A stretch of DNA of 64,000 nt from Paradesertivirga mongoliensis (GTDB taxonomy: Bacteria; Bacteroidota; Bacteroidia; Sphingobacteriales; Sphingobacteriaceae). Under the pieces are notes generated by a model. The model did not search any database. It was not told where the DNA came from and was given only the letters and a program-made list of their open reading frames with translations. Position 1 is the stretch's first letter; every line of letters begins with the position of its first letter. The translations under genes and the position numbers were made by a program. This document shows, piece by piece, positions 45,392 to 54,865 of the stretch. Location: NCBI RefSeq assembly GCF_024436395.1, contig NZ_JAFMZO010000004.1:310001-374000 (forward strand). Reading direction: 5' to 3'.

Positions 45392-46573
45392 ATGATGACG
45401 AAAACCATTATTATGGGGATGTATTGTGTACTCCTTTCAATGGGTTTACATGCCCAACCTAAAGTAGATGTTCAAAAAGAAATTGAATTCGCCAAAGCAC
45501 AATATGATTTAATGTTAAAAGCAAATACGGATATTACCAGGTTCCCCCAATCCATCAAAAAAGATGGAACATTAGATACCCGGAAATCAGAATGGTGGTG
45601 CAGCGGTTTTTTCGGTGGTTCATTATGGTACATCTATGAATACACTAAAGATAACAAGTGGAAAGAAGCTGCGGATAAATGGACGATGGCGGTAGAAAAA
45701 GAAAAGCACAATACTACCACACACGATTTAGGATTTATGTTGTATTGCCCCTTTGGTAATGGCTACCGCTTAACCAATAACGAAAAGTATAAAGAGGTTA
45801 TGTTAACCGGCGCCGAATCCTTATCAACCCGGTTCAGTGAAAAAGTGGGATTGATAAAATCATGGGATGATTGGGGAAGATATAAAGGCATGTATAATTA
45901 CGTGGTAATTATAGATAATATGATGAATCTTGATTTCCTGCTATGGGCGTCTAAAGTATCTAAAAATAAAAAATACTATGATATCAGTATAACACATGCA
46001 GATAATACCATAAAGAACCATTTCAGAAAAGATTACAGCTCCTATCATGTAGTATGTTATGATAAAGATAATGGAAAAGTGGTGGCAAAAAGGACAGCGC
46101 AGGGCGCTGCAGATGAATCGGCATGGGCCAGAGGTCAGGCCTGGGGATTGTATGGCTATACAATGATGTATAGAGAGACCGGACATAAACGGTATTTGAA
46201 ACAGGCAGAAAAGATTGCAAAGTTCATTATCAATCATCCAAACTTGCCGGCCGATAAAATACCTTATTGGGATTTTAATGCACCTTATATCCCTAAGGAA
46301 GAGAGAGACGTTTCTGCCGCTACCATAATGGCTTCGGCTTTATTAGATCTTTCGACTTTAACAAACAAAAAGAAATATTATACTATCGCTGAAGAAATGT
46401 TGGTGAGTTTATCTGGCACAGCATATAAAAGCAAACCGGGCGAGAATCATAATTTTCTATTAAAACATTCTGTAGGGTCGAAACCGGAAAATTCGGAAGT
46501 AAATACTCCCATTATCTATGCAGATTATTATTATCTGGAGGCGCTAATAAGGTACAGCAAAACAAAGCTATAA
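45392..46573 (+). CDS. GH88 unsaturated glucuronyl hydrolase
   Basis: 393 residues with a signal peptide (ending GLHAQ). Alpha/alpha-barrel motifs match GH88: WWCSGFFGGSLWY, Asp112 in HDLGFMLY, Asp175 in VIIDNMMNLDFL, ADESAWARGQAWGLYGY and WDFNAPY. These two Asp residues correspond to the pair needed for vinyl-ether hydration in the family. It removes the 4,5-unsaturated uronate left at the non-reducing end by a lyase, so it acts after the lyases of this locus, in the periplasm. Confidence 0.93.
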   Translation: MMTKTIIMGMYCVLLSMGLHAQPKVDVQKEIEFAKAQYDLMLKANTDITRFPQSIKKDGTLDTRKSEWWCSGFFGGSLWYIYEYTKDNKWKEAADKWTMAVEKEKHNTTTHDLGFMLYCPFGNGYRLTNNEKYKEVMLTGAESLSTRFSEKVGLIKSWDDWGRYKGMYNYVVIIDNMMNLDFLLWASKVSKNKKYYDISITHADNTIKNHFRKDYSSYHVVCYDKDNGKVVAKRTAQGAADESAWARGQAWGLYGYTMMYRETGHKRYLKQAEKIAKFIINHPNLPADKIPYWDFNAPYIPKEERDVSAATIMASALLDLSTLTNKKKYYTIAEEMLVSLSGTAYKSKPGENHNFLLKHSVGSKPENSEVNTPIIYADYYYLEALIRYSKTKL

Positions 46574-46709
46574 TAAACTAAACTAACCAATTCGACCATC
46601 CCCAAACAAAAAAAAATTTTGAGAGGGTATGGTATGGCCAGTCCATTCGTAAATGAAGACCGGATTATCCCGGTTTTTAAAAAAAAAAGCTAATAAAAAA
46701 TACAGATAT

Positions 46710-47987
46710 ATGAATCACATAAGTCGCAAAGACTTCCTGAAACACTCGCTTGTTTTTGCAGGCTACCTGGCCGCCATTCCGGCTTTAGCCAGTTGCAGTA
46801 GCAAGAGAAACAGAACGATTCTTTTACGTTCATCGTGGCAAGTCGAAAATATCGGTGATATAGCGCACACACCCGGCGTGTTGGCACTGATAGAGAAATA
46901 CCTGCCGCATGTAGATGTTCGCCTGTGGCCAAGTGACGTAAAGGCTGGCGTGGAAGAAATGCTCATGGCCAGGTTTCCTAAATTAAAGATCTTAAAATCA
47001 GAAGAAGAACAACAAAAAGCACTATCGGAGTGCGACTTTTTTCTTCACGGATCGGGCCCTTCTTTGTTAGGCAGAAACGAAATGCTTCGGTGGAGAGACA
47101 CGGGCAAGCCATATGGAATTTACGGAATTACCTTTCCAGGTAATTATGGGTTTCAGGCACAGGATGGTACTTACAAGCCTGTAGATATGGAACTGTTCAA
47201 TGGTGCCGCTTTTACCTATTTCAGGGATTCTGTGTCACTGGAATTTGCAAAACGACATGGCGCAAAATGCCCTATAATGGGTTTTTGTCCTGACGGTGCA
47301 TTTGCCGTAGATGTGAGAAATGATAAAGCTGCTGATCTATTTCTGAAAGAGCATAAGCTGGAAACCGGAAAGTTTGTTTGTGTAATTCCCCAGCTTCGTT
47401 TTTCTCCATGGTGGGAGATCCCGTCAAAGCAATTGCCAGTTAATCAGGAAAAACACGCGTGGAATGAGAAGATGAAAGAACATGATAACCTCCCAATTCG
47501 AAATGCAATTATCGAAGTAGTTAGGCAAACAGATCTTAAAGTTTTGCTTGTTCCGGAAAATGAAACGCAAATCCGTATAGGCAAGGAAATGCTGTATGAT
47601 CCCCTGCCAGAGGATGTTAAACCCCGCGTTATTTGGCGGGATAAATACTGGCTCACAGATGAAGCGGTTAGCACTTACGCCCGTTCGGCAGGGTTATTTG
47701 GGATCGAAATGCATTCGCCAATTATGTGTATAGCCCTGGGTGTACCGGCCATCGTTTGTCGCTTTACCGAGCAAACATCTAAAGGATATATGTGGCAGGA
47801 CATTGGGTTAAAAGAGTGGCTGTTCGATTTGGATACAAAAGAAGATGTAGAGAGAATTGTCCCTACTGTGCTTGAGATGGTGAAAAATCCTGCAGCCTCA
47901 AAAGAAAAAGTAAAGAAAGCCCAGAAACTGGTAACTCAATACCAAAGGGATACAATGAAGATTTTAGAAGAATCTTTAAATGGTTAA
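46710..47987 (+). CDS. Polysaccharide pyruvyl transferase family lipoprotein
   Basis: 425 residues from ATG 46710. The signal looks like a Tat/lipoprotein hybrid: SRKDFLKHSLVFAGYLAAIPALASCSS. The mature domain shows the pyruvyl-transferase fold: NIGDIAHTPGVLALIEKYLP near the start, DFFLHGSGPSLLGRNEMLRW, and a C-terminal half with YARSAGLFGIEMHSPIMCIALGVPAIV. Known members add pyruvate ketals to exopolysaccharides in the cytosol; an exported one in a degradative locus is unexpected and may recognise or act on pyruvylated glycan. An upstream extension to 46653 is possible. Confidence 0.78.
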   Translation: MNHISRKDFLKHSLVFAGYLAAIPALASCSSKRNRTILLRSSWQVENIGDIAHTPGVLALIEKYLPHVDVRLWPSDVKAGVEEMLMARFPKLKILKSEEEQQKALSECDFFLHGSGPSLLGRNEMLRWRDTGKPYGIYGITFPGNYGFQAQDGTYKPVDMELFNGAAFTYFRDSVSLEFAKRHGAKCPIMGFCPDGAFAVDVRNDKAADLFLKEHKLETGKFVCVIPQLRFSPWWEIPSKQLPVNQEKHAWNEKMKEHDNLPIRNAIIEVVRQTDLKVLLVPENETQIRIGKEMLYDPLPEDVKPRVIWRDKYWLTDEAVSTYARSAGLFGIEMHSPIMCIALGVPAIVCRFTEQTSKGYMWQDIGLKEWLFDLDTKEDVERIVPTVLEMVKNPAASKEKVKKAQKLVTQYQRDTMKILEESLNG

Positions 47988-47997
47988 CCATAAAGAA

Positions 47998-49935
47998 ATG
48001 AAAAAAACACAGTCTAAATCAGCTTATTATACGCACTTGTTGCTAAGGGCTAAAATTATTGTTATTACCGGTCTTTTAACTTTCAAGATTTCGGTATCAA
48101 TTGCTCAAACGGCTCCTTTTAAACCTATTGATGAAAAGCGCGTTCAGGAAATTGAAGCAATGCTGACGGACAAACCCTCGGGTTTTGGCGAGCCTTATAA
48201 TAAACGTAAAGTTTGGAATAGCCTCTTAAAATCAGGTGATTACGACCAGTTTTTACGGGCAATGAAAAATTACACCTTTCCCGCCTTTAGCAAGGACGAT
48301 TATTTCTCTCTCTCAAACGGTAGTGCCTCTTCTTCAAACGCAGGTTTGACGATGATGCGAAAAAGAGCAGAAGGCTTGGCAAAAGTAACCTGGGCCGAAT
48401 GCTTGCAAAACGAAGGGAAGTATACCCGAATGGTAGAAGAGGGCTTACGTGATATTATTAACCAAAAATCCTGGGTTTCGCCCCGCAGCGATCATGATTT
48501 TAAGAATTATAATGGAGTAGAGTATTCAGTAGAACTGACTTCCTCATTATATGCTCATACCATTGCCCAAACGCTTTATATGATGGGAAATAAGATAAGT
48601 CCCAAATTAAGAAAAGAGGCTATGGATGCTTTATATACAAGGATATTCAATCCAATACATCGCAAAATTAGCACACAGAATGATAAAAACGATTTTCTAA
48701 CTGCAGATAACAACTGGAACCATGTTTGTTTGGCCGGATTGGTGGGAGCAGCGCTTACGGTAATCGAGGATAAGCATGAGCGAGCTGTATTTACATACAT
48801 TGGAGAATATTATTCGAGAAATGGATTAGCCGGATTTAATGATGATGGATATTGTGTGGAAGGCGTAACTTATTACAACTACGGATTTGGACATTATATT
48901 TTATTGAGGGAAAGTATTTGGCAGGCTACGGGAGGAAAGATTGATCTTTTTGACGACCCAAAAGTTCAGAAGATTGCCCGTTATGCGCCGAATATTGAGA
49001 TTATAAACGGAGTATATCCTGCTATTTCTGATTGTCGGGAAGGAGCAAAGCCTAGTGAGGAGATGATGATTTATCTCAATAGGAGTTTAGCGCTGGGGAT
49101 AACCCAATATGACACCCTTACAAATAAAAGCGCAACTAGTAATAACCGCTTAAATGTAATGATGGCCTTCCCGAATTCATCCTCTAAGTCGCAGCCAGGA
49201 AAAAATATTCAAAAAGAAGGAGCAAAAATCCGCTCTCTTTTTGAACAAACAGGTGTGTTGGTCTGCAGGCCGCTACCAGGCTCTCCCGCTAATATAGGTG
49301 TGGCTCTTAAAGGCGGCCATAATGACGAATCCCATAATCATAACGATATCGGATCGTATACAGTTGTACAGGGAAATCAAATAATGGCTGGCGATCCCGG
49401 GGTAATCCCTTATGCAAGCAATATTTTCGATCCTCAGTACCGTTATACTTATAAAACGGTTGGATCGTTTGGTCACCCTGTTCCGCTTGTTGCAGGTACT
49501 CAGCAACAGCCGGGTGTCCAAGCCAGATCAAGAACTGTGCGTACGGATTTTACGAAGGAAAAAGATAATATCACATTGGATATTGCCTCGGCATATAATG
49601 TGCCGGGATTAAAGAAACTTGAACGCACCATGGATTACGACAGAACAGGTGCCGGGAGCATTACTTTTACAGATTATTTTGAATACGCTAAACCAGAATG
49701 GTTTGAAACTGCTATTTCCACTCGTTCCGAATGGAAGCAGACTTCTGATAGCACTCTGTTGCTGACAAGAGAAAATGAAAAAATGCTGGTTGCCTTTTCT
49801 TCTCCGGGTAACAAACTATTGCTAAAATCAGAGGAAATATCAGAAGGTGGTACGCCTTACACACGTATTGGTATTTCTGTCTCAAAACCAGTATCCGAAG
49901 GTCAGATTGTAATTACTTATAGACCGCAAAACTAA
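47998..49935 (+). CDS. Heparinase II/III-family polysaccharide lyase
   Basis: About 645 residues. A signal peptide (VITGLLTFKISVSIAQ) is followed by an N-terminal alpha/alpha-toroid (NNWNHVCLAGLVGAAL, DDGYCVEGVTYYNYGFGHYI) and a C-terminal beta-sandwich with the heparinase II/III motif HNDESHNHNDIGSY, then GDPGV. Such enzymes cleave uronate-containing glycans by beta-elimination in the periplasm, yielding unsaturated ends for the GH88 enzyme. An ATG at 47980 overlaps the preceding gene by eight bases and is an alternative start. The CAZy PL family cannot be set by eye. Confidence 0.85.
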   Translation: MKKTQSKSAYYTHLLLRAKIIVITGLLTFKISVSIAQTAPFKPIDEKRVQEIEAMLTDKPSGFGEPYNKRKVWNSLLKSGDYDQFLRAMKNYTFPAFSKDDYFSLSNGSASSSNAGLTMMRKRAEGLAKVTWAECLQNEGKYTRMVEEGLRDIINQKSWVSPRSDHDFKNYNGVEYSVELTSSLYAHTIAQTLYMMGNKISPKLRKEAMDALYTRIFNPIHRKISTQNDKNDFLTADNNWNHVCLAGLVGAALTVIEDKHERAVFTYIGEYYSRNGLAGFNDDGYCVEGVTYYNYGFGHYILLRESIWQATGGKIDLFDDPKVQKIARYAPNIEIINGVYPAISDCREGAKPSEEMMIYLNRSLALGITQYDTLTNKSATSNNRLNVMMAFPNSSSKSQPGKNIQKEGAKIRSLFEQTGVLVCRPLPGSPANIGVALKGGHNDESHNHNDIGSYTVVQGNQIMAGDPGVIPYASNIFDPQYRYTYKTVGSFGHPVPLVAGTQQQPGVQARSRTVRTDFTKEKDNITLDIASAYNVPGLKKLERTMDYDRTGAGSITFTDYFEYAKPEWFETAISTRSEWKQTSDSTLLLTRENEKMLVAFSSPGNKLLLKSEEISEGGTPYTRIGISVSKPVSEGQIVITYRPQN

Positions 49936-49944
49936 ATTTAAGGT

Positions 49945-51786
49945 ATGGACTTTTTAAATGGGGTTAACGCCCTCACTTTAGTTTTTATCGCCTTATTGGT
50001 ATTTGCTATTGCTTATCGATTTTACGGGATTTTCCTGGCCAATAAAGTATTAAAGCTCAATGCTGCAAACGTAACCCCTGCCATAGAATTTTCGGATGGA
50101 AAAGATTATGTGGCCACTAACAGGAATGTACTATTTGGCCATCATTTTGCAGCCATAGCCGCTGCAGGGCCTTTAGTGGGCCCAGTGCTGGCAGCCCAGT
50201 TTGGTTACCTGCCGGGAGCCTTATGGATTTTGATAGGCTGCGTATTGGGAGGTGGGGTGCATGATATGGTGGTACTCTTTGCATCAGTAAGACATAAAGG
50301 AGAAAGCCTTGCAACCATAGCCGGAAAAGAAATTGGAACAGGGACCGGTTTGATAGCAGGAATAGCCATACTTTTTATCCTTATCCTTACTCTCGCCGGC
50401 CTTTCTTTAGCCTGTATCAGCGCCATGCATGAAGCTTCCTGGTCTTTGTTTACCGTTATAGCAACCATGCCCATCGCCGTGATCATGGGTCTCATCATGC
50501 GCTACCGGAAAGACAGCGTTACCCTCGCAAGTATTTTCGGGGGGATCATGTTGATCGCCTCTATAGTGGGAGGTCATGAGCTGATGCAGATCCCTGCCAT
50601 TAGCAATATTTTTCACTGGAAGATAGAAACCATATCCATAGCGATAACAGTATATGGCTTTTTAGCATCCGTATTACCTGTTTGGTTATTATTAGTTCCA
50701 AGAGATTATCTATCTACCTATTTAAAGATAGGAACTATCCTTATGCTGACGATAGGAGTGATATTTGTACATCCAACACTGCAAATGCCTGCACTCACCC
50801 AATTCGTGAGCGGAGGCGGTCCGGTTATTGGCGGTCCTGTATTACCTTTTATTTTTATTGTTATTGCCTGCGGAGCGATCTCTGGTTTTCACGCCATTAT
50901 TGCCACAGGAACCACTCCAAAAATGCTGACCAACGAAAAGGAAATTCTATTTGTAGGCTACGGAGCCATGCTTGTGGAAGGCTTTGTAGCATTGATGGCC
51001 TTGATCGCAGCCTGTACTTTAGTTCCTGGAGATTATTTCGCCATCAATACCCCAAAAGAGATGTATGAAAGTTTCATTGCCCTAAATCCAAATTTAAAGG
51101 CAGTAGACTTAGCCCATTTTAGTGAGAAGATAGGAGTAGAGTTGCAGGGAAGGACCGGGGGAGCAGTATCCCTTGCAGTAGGTATGGCCCATATATTTAA
51201 TAAAATCCCTTATATGGATGACGTGATGGCTTACTGGTACAACTTCGCCATCATGTTTGAAGCGGTATTCATTCTGACAGCAATTGATGCAGGCACACGG
51301 GTAGGTAGGTTCTTTTTACAGGAGATGATAGGGAGGGTAATCCCCAGGTTCAATGATAAGAATTGGATGCCTGGCATCATCATCAGCAGTTTGCTGTTTA
51401 CCTTTTCCTGGGGCTACCTGGTGTATACAGGGAACGTAAGCAGTATCTGGCCATTGTTCGGGATCAGCAACCAATTGCTGGCAGCCTGCGGTCTGATCGT
51501 TTGTACCACCATGCTCATCCGTATGAACAGGAAGAAGTACGCCCTTTCTGCTGCTATACCCGGGGTGTTCATGGCGCTCATTACATTCTGGGCAGGTTAC
51601 GAGCAGGTGGTGAATATGTACATGCCCCAAGGCAAATATTTACTGGCTTTTCTGGCCTGCGTAGCCATGGTACTGATGTTCATCGTGTTTGTGAACTCCT
51701 TTAAAAGATGGTATCAATTGTCGAAAATGAAAGCAGATAAGGTGGATTATTATGGAGATACGGTAAAGGAGTTGGTGGAAAGGTAA
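49945..51786 (+). CDS. cstA: CstA-family transporter (carbon starvation protein A; pyruvate/peptide)
   Basis: 613 residues with about 16 membrane helices. Hallmarks are DGKDYVATNRNVLFGHHFAAIAAAGPLVGP, IGCVLGGGVHDMVVLFASVRHKGESL, and SGFHAIIATGTTPKMLTNEKEI. Characterised E. coli members (CstA, BtsT) import pyruvate, and peptides have also been proposed. It starts 9 bases after the lyase gene, so it is most likely the last gene of the PUL transcript, perhaps importing a pyruvate-like product. Confidence 0.9.
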   Translation: MDFLNGVNALTLVFIALLVFAIAYRFYGIFLANKVLKLNAANVTPAIEFSDGKDYVATNRNVLFGHHFAAIAAAGPLVGPVLAAQFGYLPGALWILIGCVLGGGVHDMVVLFASVRHKGESLATIAGKEIGTGTGLIAGIAILFILILTLAGLSLACISAMHEASWSLFTVIATMPIAVIMGLIMRYRKDSVTLASIFGGIMLIASIVGGHELMQIPAISNIFHWKIETISIAITVYGFLASVLPVWLLLVPRDYLSTYLKIGTILMLTIGVIFVHPTLQMPALTQFVSGGGPVIGGPVLPFIFIVIACGAISGFHAIIATGTTPKMLTNEKEILFVGYGAMLVEGFVALMALIAACTLVPGDYFAINTPKEMYESFIALNPNLKAVDLAHFSEKIGVELQGRTGGAVSLAVGMAHIFNKIPYMDDVMAYWYNFAIMFEAVFILTAIDAGTRVGRFFLQEMIGRVIPRFNDKNWMPGIIISSLLFTFSWGYLVYTGNVSSIWPLFGISNQLLAACGLIVCTTMLIRMNRKKYALSAAIPGVFMALITFWAGYEQVVNMYMPQGKYLLAFLACVAMVLMFIVFVNSFKRWYQLSKMKADKVDYYGDTVKELVER

Positions 51787-52592
51787 AGAGTATAACAGGA
51801 ATATTAATCAATGAAAAAAAAGCTGTCTCTCAATAAAAGTGATACGTCACTAACAAACAGTTGGATAATTAGCTAACGCTAAGCTTCAAGAACGCTCCGA
51901 AGCCTAAGCGACTCTTTAAATTAAGCTTAATATGTGCTGTTATTTATAATATTATCATAGAAGGTCTTTTCTTGTCAATATGACTTATTCGCCCTCGGAT
52001 AAAATCGGTATCTCCACCGTTCCTTGGTTATCAGGCATTCGCAATTTTAAATCAGTAATCTTCGTTATCGAAAGGTAATCTCAATGGCATTCACATTATC
52101 ACAAAAATACTGAAAACTTGTTTTTATCTGCTTTATTTGATTTCATCTGTGATCGTCATCCTATTCGTTTTTAAAAATGCCCTGTCATTAATATAAATCT
52201 CCTGTCTCTATGGAGGGGAGCATCCTGATATTATTCGTGACGATATCTCGCAGTCTCAAGCCCTTGCTGAGGCATATTGATTTACCACTGTTTCATTACT
52301 ACTGATGTCATCTTGGGGGAATATTAGCTATGAGCTAACCTTTCGAATGACTTGCTCTTTGTGTTCTAAATGAACGTTTGTTTTCTAGTTTTTTTGTTTT
52401 CTTTGGAGTAAATTATAACTACATTTTTTGCGAATAGAGGCGTGGGTAGTGGGCTATGCTATTTTTTAAATATTTTTTAACATTCTTTTTAGGATGAATT
52501 TTTGTTTTTCTTCTTTTATTAATGCATGTTTGTTAAATGAAAGTAAAACGAAAGCCTTCTCCAATTTAAAGGCGGGTTTTTAACGAACGAAT
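51787..52592. other. 806-base gene-free region with degraded coding traces
   Basis: Separates the PUL from the DeoR operon. On the minus strand at 51985-52072 the segment LKLRMPDNQGTVEIPILSEGE ends in a stop. On the plus strand near 52209-52280 the segment YGGEHPDIIRDDISQSQALA ends in a stop. Neither has an intact start or an extended frame, and I recognise no family. An AT-rich leader for the DeoR gene occupies about 52370-52592. Confidence 0.45.
52539..52554 (+). promoter_or_regulatory. Possible DeoR-family operator
   Basis: GAAAGTAAAACGAAAG, two GAAAG half-sites as direct repeats, lies 39 bases before the deoR-type start. DeoR/GlpR proteins often bind TTTC/GAAA direct repeats. No second copy was found before the isomerase gene. 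Confidence 0.25.
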
Positions 52593-53357
52593 ATGTTACC
52601 CAATCAAAGAAGAGAAAAAATCTTAGAATTACTAAAAGAAGACGGATCGGCAAAGGTTATTGACCTGTCAAAATTATTCAAAGTTACAGAGGTAACGATC
52701 AGGCAGGATCTGGAGAAGTTGGAAAAGGATGGCCTTCTGGTGCGTGAGCACGGGGGAGCTTATCTGAAAAATATCGAGGATCAGGTGAGAAGCCTCTCCT
52801 TAAGTCATCAGGAAAATCTTGATAAAAAGGAGAGGATTGCGAACAAGTGTCTGGAGTTTATTGAAAGTGGAGATACGATTATCCTGGATTCGGGTTCTAC
52901 CACTACCGAAATTGCGAAAAAGCTTAAAGGCTTCCGTGATCTTACGGTTATTACAAATGCCCTTAACATCGCGATGATGTTAGGTGCCGAACCGGGAATC
53001 GAAGTTGTTGTAACCGGCGGAGAGTTTAAGCCGCCAACGCTTTCGTTGACAGGCCAAAAGGCAGCAGATTTCTTCCAGGGGATATTTGTTCAAAAATTGT
53101 TTCTGGCAACGGCGGGCTTGTCTCTGAAAGCAGGGCTTACATATCCGAGCATCAGTGATATTGTAGTAAAGAAGGCAATGATCGAAGCTGCTGAAACCAC
53201 CTTTCTTGTCGCTGATTCGACAAAGATAGGTAAGAGTTCCTTCGCTAGCTTGGGGGCATTGTCGTTGATAAATTACGTCATCACAGACCCGGAAATAAGC
53301 GAGAGGGATAAGGTGGTTTTGGAAGAAAATGAAATCGAAATAATAATAGCGAAATAA
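52593..53357 (+). CDS. DeoR/GlpR-family transcriptional regulator
   Basis: 254 residues. N-terminal helix-turn-helix (RREKILELLKEDGSAKVIDLSKLF, VTIRQDLEKLEKDGLLVREHGGAYL) and a C-terminal sugar-phosphate sensor domain with LDSGSTTTEIAKKLKG, NALNIAMML, TGGEF and LVADSTKIGKSSFASLG. It probably represses the following isomerase/transketolase/ABC operon until a phosphorylated intermediate accumulates. It lies 93 bases upstream of the operon on the same strand. Confidence 0.93.
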   Translation: MLPNQRREKILELLKEDGSAKVIDLSKLFKVTEVTIRQDLEKLEKDGLLVREHGGAYLKNIEDQVRSLSLSHQENLDKKERIANKCLEFIESGDTIILDSGSTTTEIAKKLKGFRDLTVITNALNIAMMLGAEPGIEVVVTGGEFKPPTLSLTGQKAADFFQGIFVQKLFLATAGLSLKAGLTYPSISDIVVKKAMIEAAETTFLVADSTKIGKSSFASLGALSLINYVITDPEISERDKVVLEENEIEIIIAK

Positions 53358-53450
53358 AAAGATAGTTGAAGCATCGCAAGGCGTGTAGAAGGTCATAAAA
53401 TTGGCTGATACCTGCTACGTGATAGCCTCTTTCCTGAAAATAATAAGTGA

Positions 53451-54860
53451 ATGAGAAATAAGGTTAGTATAGGTGTAATTATAGGTAACAGGGATTTTTT
53501 CCCTGACAGGTTGGTGGCCGAGGCCCGTCTGGATATTATTGAGATTTTCAATAATCTAAATCTCAATCCAATCTTACTTGAAGAAAACGAATCCAAACTG
53601 GGAGGGGTCGAAACCTTTGGAGATGCACAGAAGTGCGCGCAGTTGTTTAAGAAACATGAGGATGAGATTATCGGGGTACTGGTATTGCTGCCAAATTTTG
53701 GTGATGAAAAAGGAGTGGCCGAGACGCTAAAGTTGTCGGGACTGAATGTGCCGGTGTTGGTACAGGCTTATCCCGACGACTTAGATAAACTTGATGTTGC
53801 CCGCCGCAGAGATTCCTGGTGTGGAAAGATCTCCGTTTGCAATAATCTTTATCAATACGGAATTAAATACAGCCTTACCAGTAAGCATGTAGTTCATCCA
53901 AAAGATGCCGCATTTGGCCAGGAGTTGTTAGATTTCGCAGCTGTATGTCGCGTTGTGAGGGGACTGCGCCGGGTAAGGATCGGAGCAGTAGGTGCCCGTC
54001 CGGGCGCTTTTAACACGGTTCGCTACAGCGAGAAAATATTACAGCGTAACGGAATATCAGTTACTACTGTCGACCTTTCTGAGATTTTAGGTCATGCTAA
54101 CCGACTCACTAAAGACGACGCCGTGGTTAAAGCTAACCTCGACAAAATACTGGCTTATGCCCCTGCGGGTAAAACGCCGGATGAGGCTTTAATTCAAATA
54201 GCCAAATTGGACGTAGTGTTGAATCAGTTTATGATTGATCATGCGCTCGACGCGACCGCTATTCAATGCTGGACTTCTCTGCAGCAAAATTATGGCTGCA
54301 ACGTATGTACCAGTATGAGTATGATGAGTGAAAATATGCTTCCCAGTGCCTGTGAAGTAGATGTAACCGGTACTCTTACCATGTACGCCATGCAATTGGC
54401 TTCTGGCTCGCCCAGCGCATTGGTAGATTGGAATAACAATTACGCGGATGATGAAGAGAAGTGTGTTCTGTTCCATTGTGGTAACTGGGCCAAATCTTTT
54501 CTGCCGGATATCGAAATAAGTACGGCCCCCATCTTAGGGACAACCGTTGGCGTAGAAAATACCTATGGCGCTCTTGCAGGGCGTACTCCGGCTTCTTCCC
54601 TTACATACGGAAGGATAAGCACCGATGACAGCAAAGGGATTATCAAAGCCTACATCGGCGAGGGTGCATTAACCGACGACACTTTGAACACTTTTGGCAA
54701 TCGCGCAGTAGCTAAAATACCAGATTTACAAGGCTTGATGCAATATGTTTGCCGTAACGGATTTGAGCATCACGTGGTGATGAATGCCTCCAAAACAGCC
54801 GGAATTTTGAAAGAAGCATTGGGTAATTATATGGGATGGGAAGTTTATCAGCATAACTAA
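53451..54860 (+). CDS. L-fucose/L-arabinose isomerase-family sugar isomerase
   Basis: 469 residues. The C-terminal metal-binding region is intact: Glu302 in ACEVDVTGTLTMYAMQL, Asp326 in LVDWNNNY and His342 in LFHCGNW. The 24-residue Glu-Asp spacing equals that of the FucI ligands (Glu337/Asp361, from memory). It should interconvert an aldose and ketose with a divalent metal. As the first catabolic gene of the operon it would make the ketose for the FGGY kinase and the transketolase. D-apiose is the best guess for the substrate, by pathway logic only. Confidence 0.82.
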   Translation: MRNKVSIGVIIGNRDFFPDRLVAEARLDIIEIFNNLNLNPILLEENESKLGGVETFGDAQKCAQLFKKHEDEIIGVLVLLPNFGDEKGVAETLKLSGLNVPVLVQAYPDDLDKLDVARRRDSWCGKISVCNNLYQYGIKYSLTSKHVVHPKDAAFGQELLDFAAVCRVVRGLRRVRIGAVGARPGAFNTVRYSEKILQRNGISVTTVDLSEILGHANRLTKDDAVVKANLDKILAYAPAGKTPDEALIQIAKLDVVLNQFMIDHALDATAIQCWTSLQQNYGCNVCTSMSMMSENMLPSACEVDVTGTLTMYAMQLASGSPSALVDWNNNYADDEEKCVLFHCGNWAKSFLPDIEISTAPILGTTVGVENTYGALAGRTPASSLTYGRISTDDSKGIIKAYIGEGALTDDTLNTFGNRAVAKIPDLQGLMQYVCRNGFEHHVVMNASKTAGILKEALGNYMGWEVYQHN

Positions 54861-54865
54861 AAAAG

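Noticed and set aside
51812-51880. Tiny frame beginning MKKKLSLNKSDTSL, slightly reminiscent of a peptide leader
   Set aside because: Only about 21 codons, no double-glycine motif, no modification or export genes nearby; chance frame in a decayed region.
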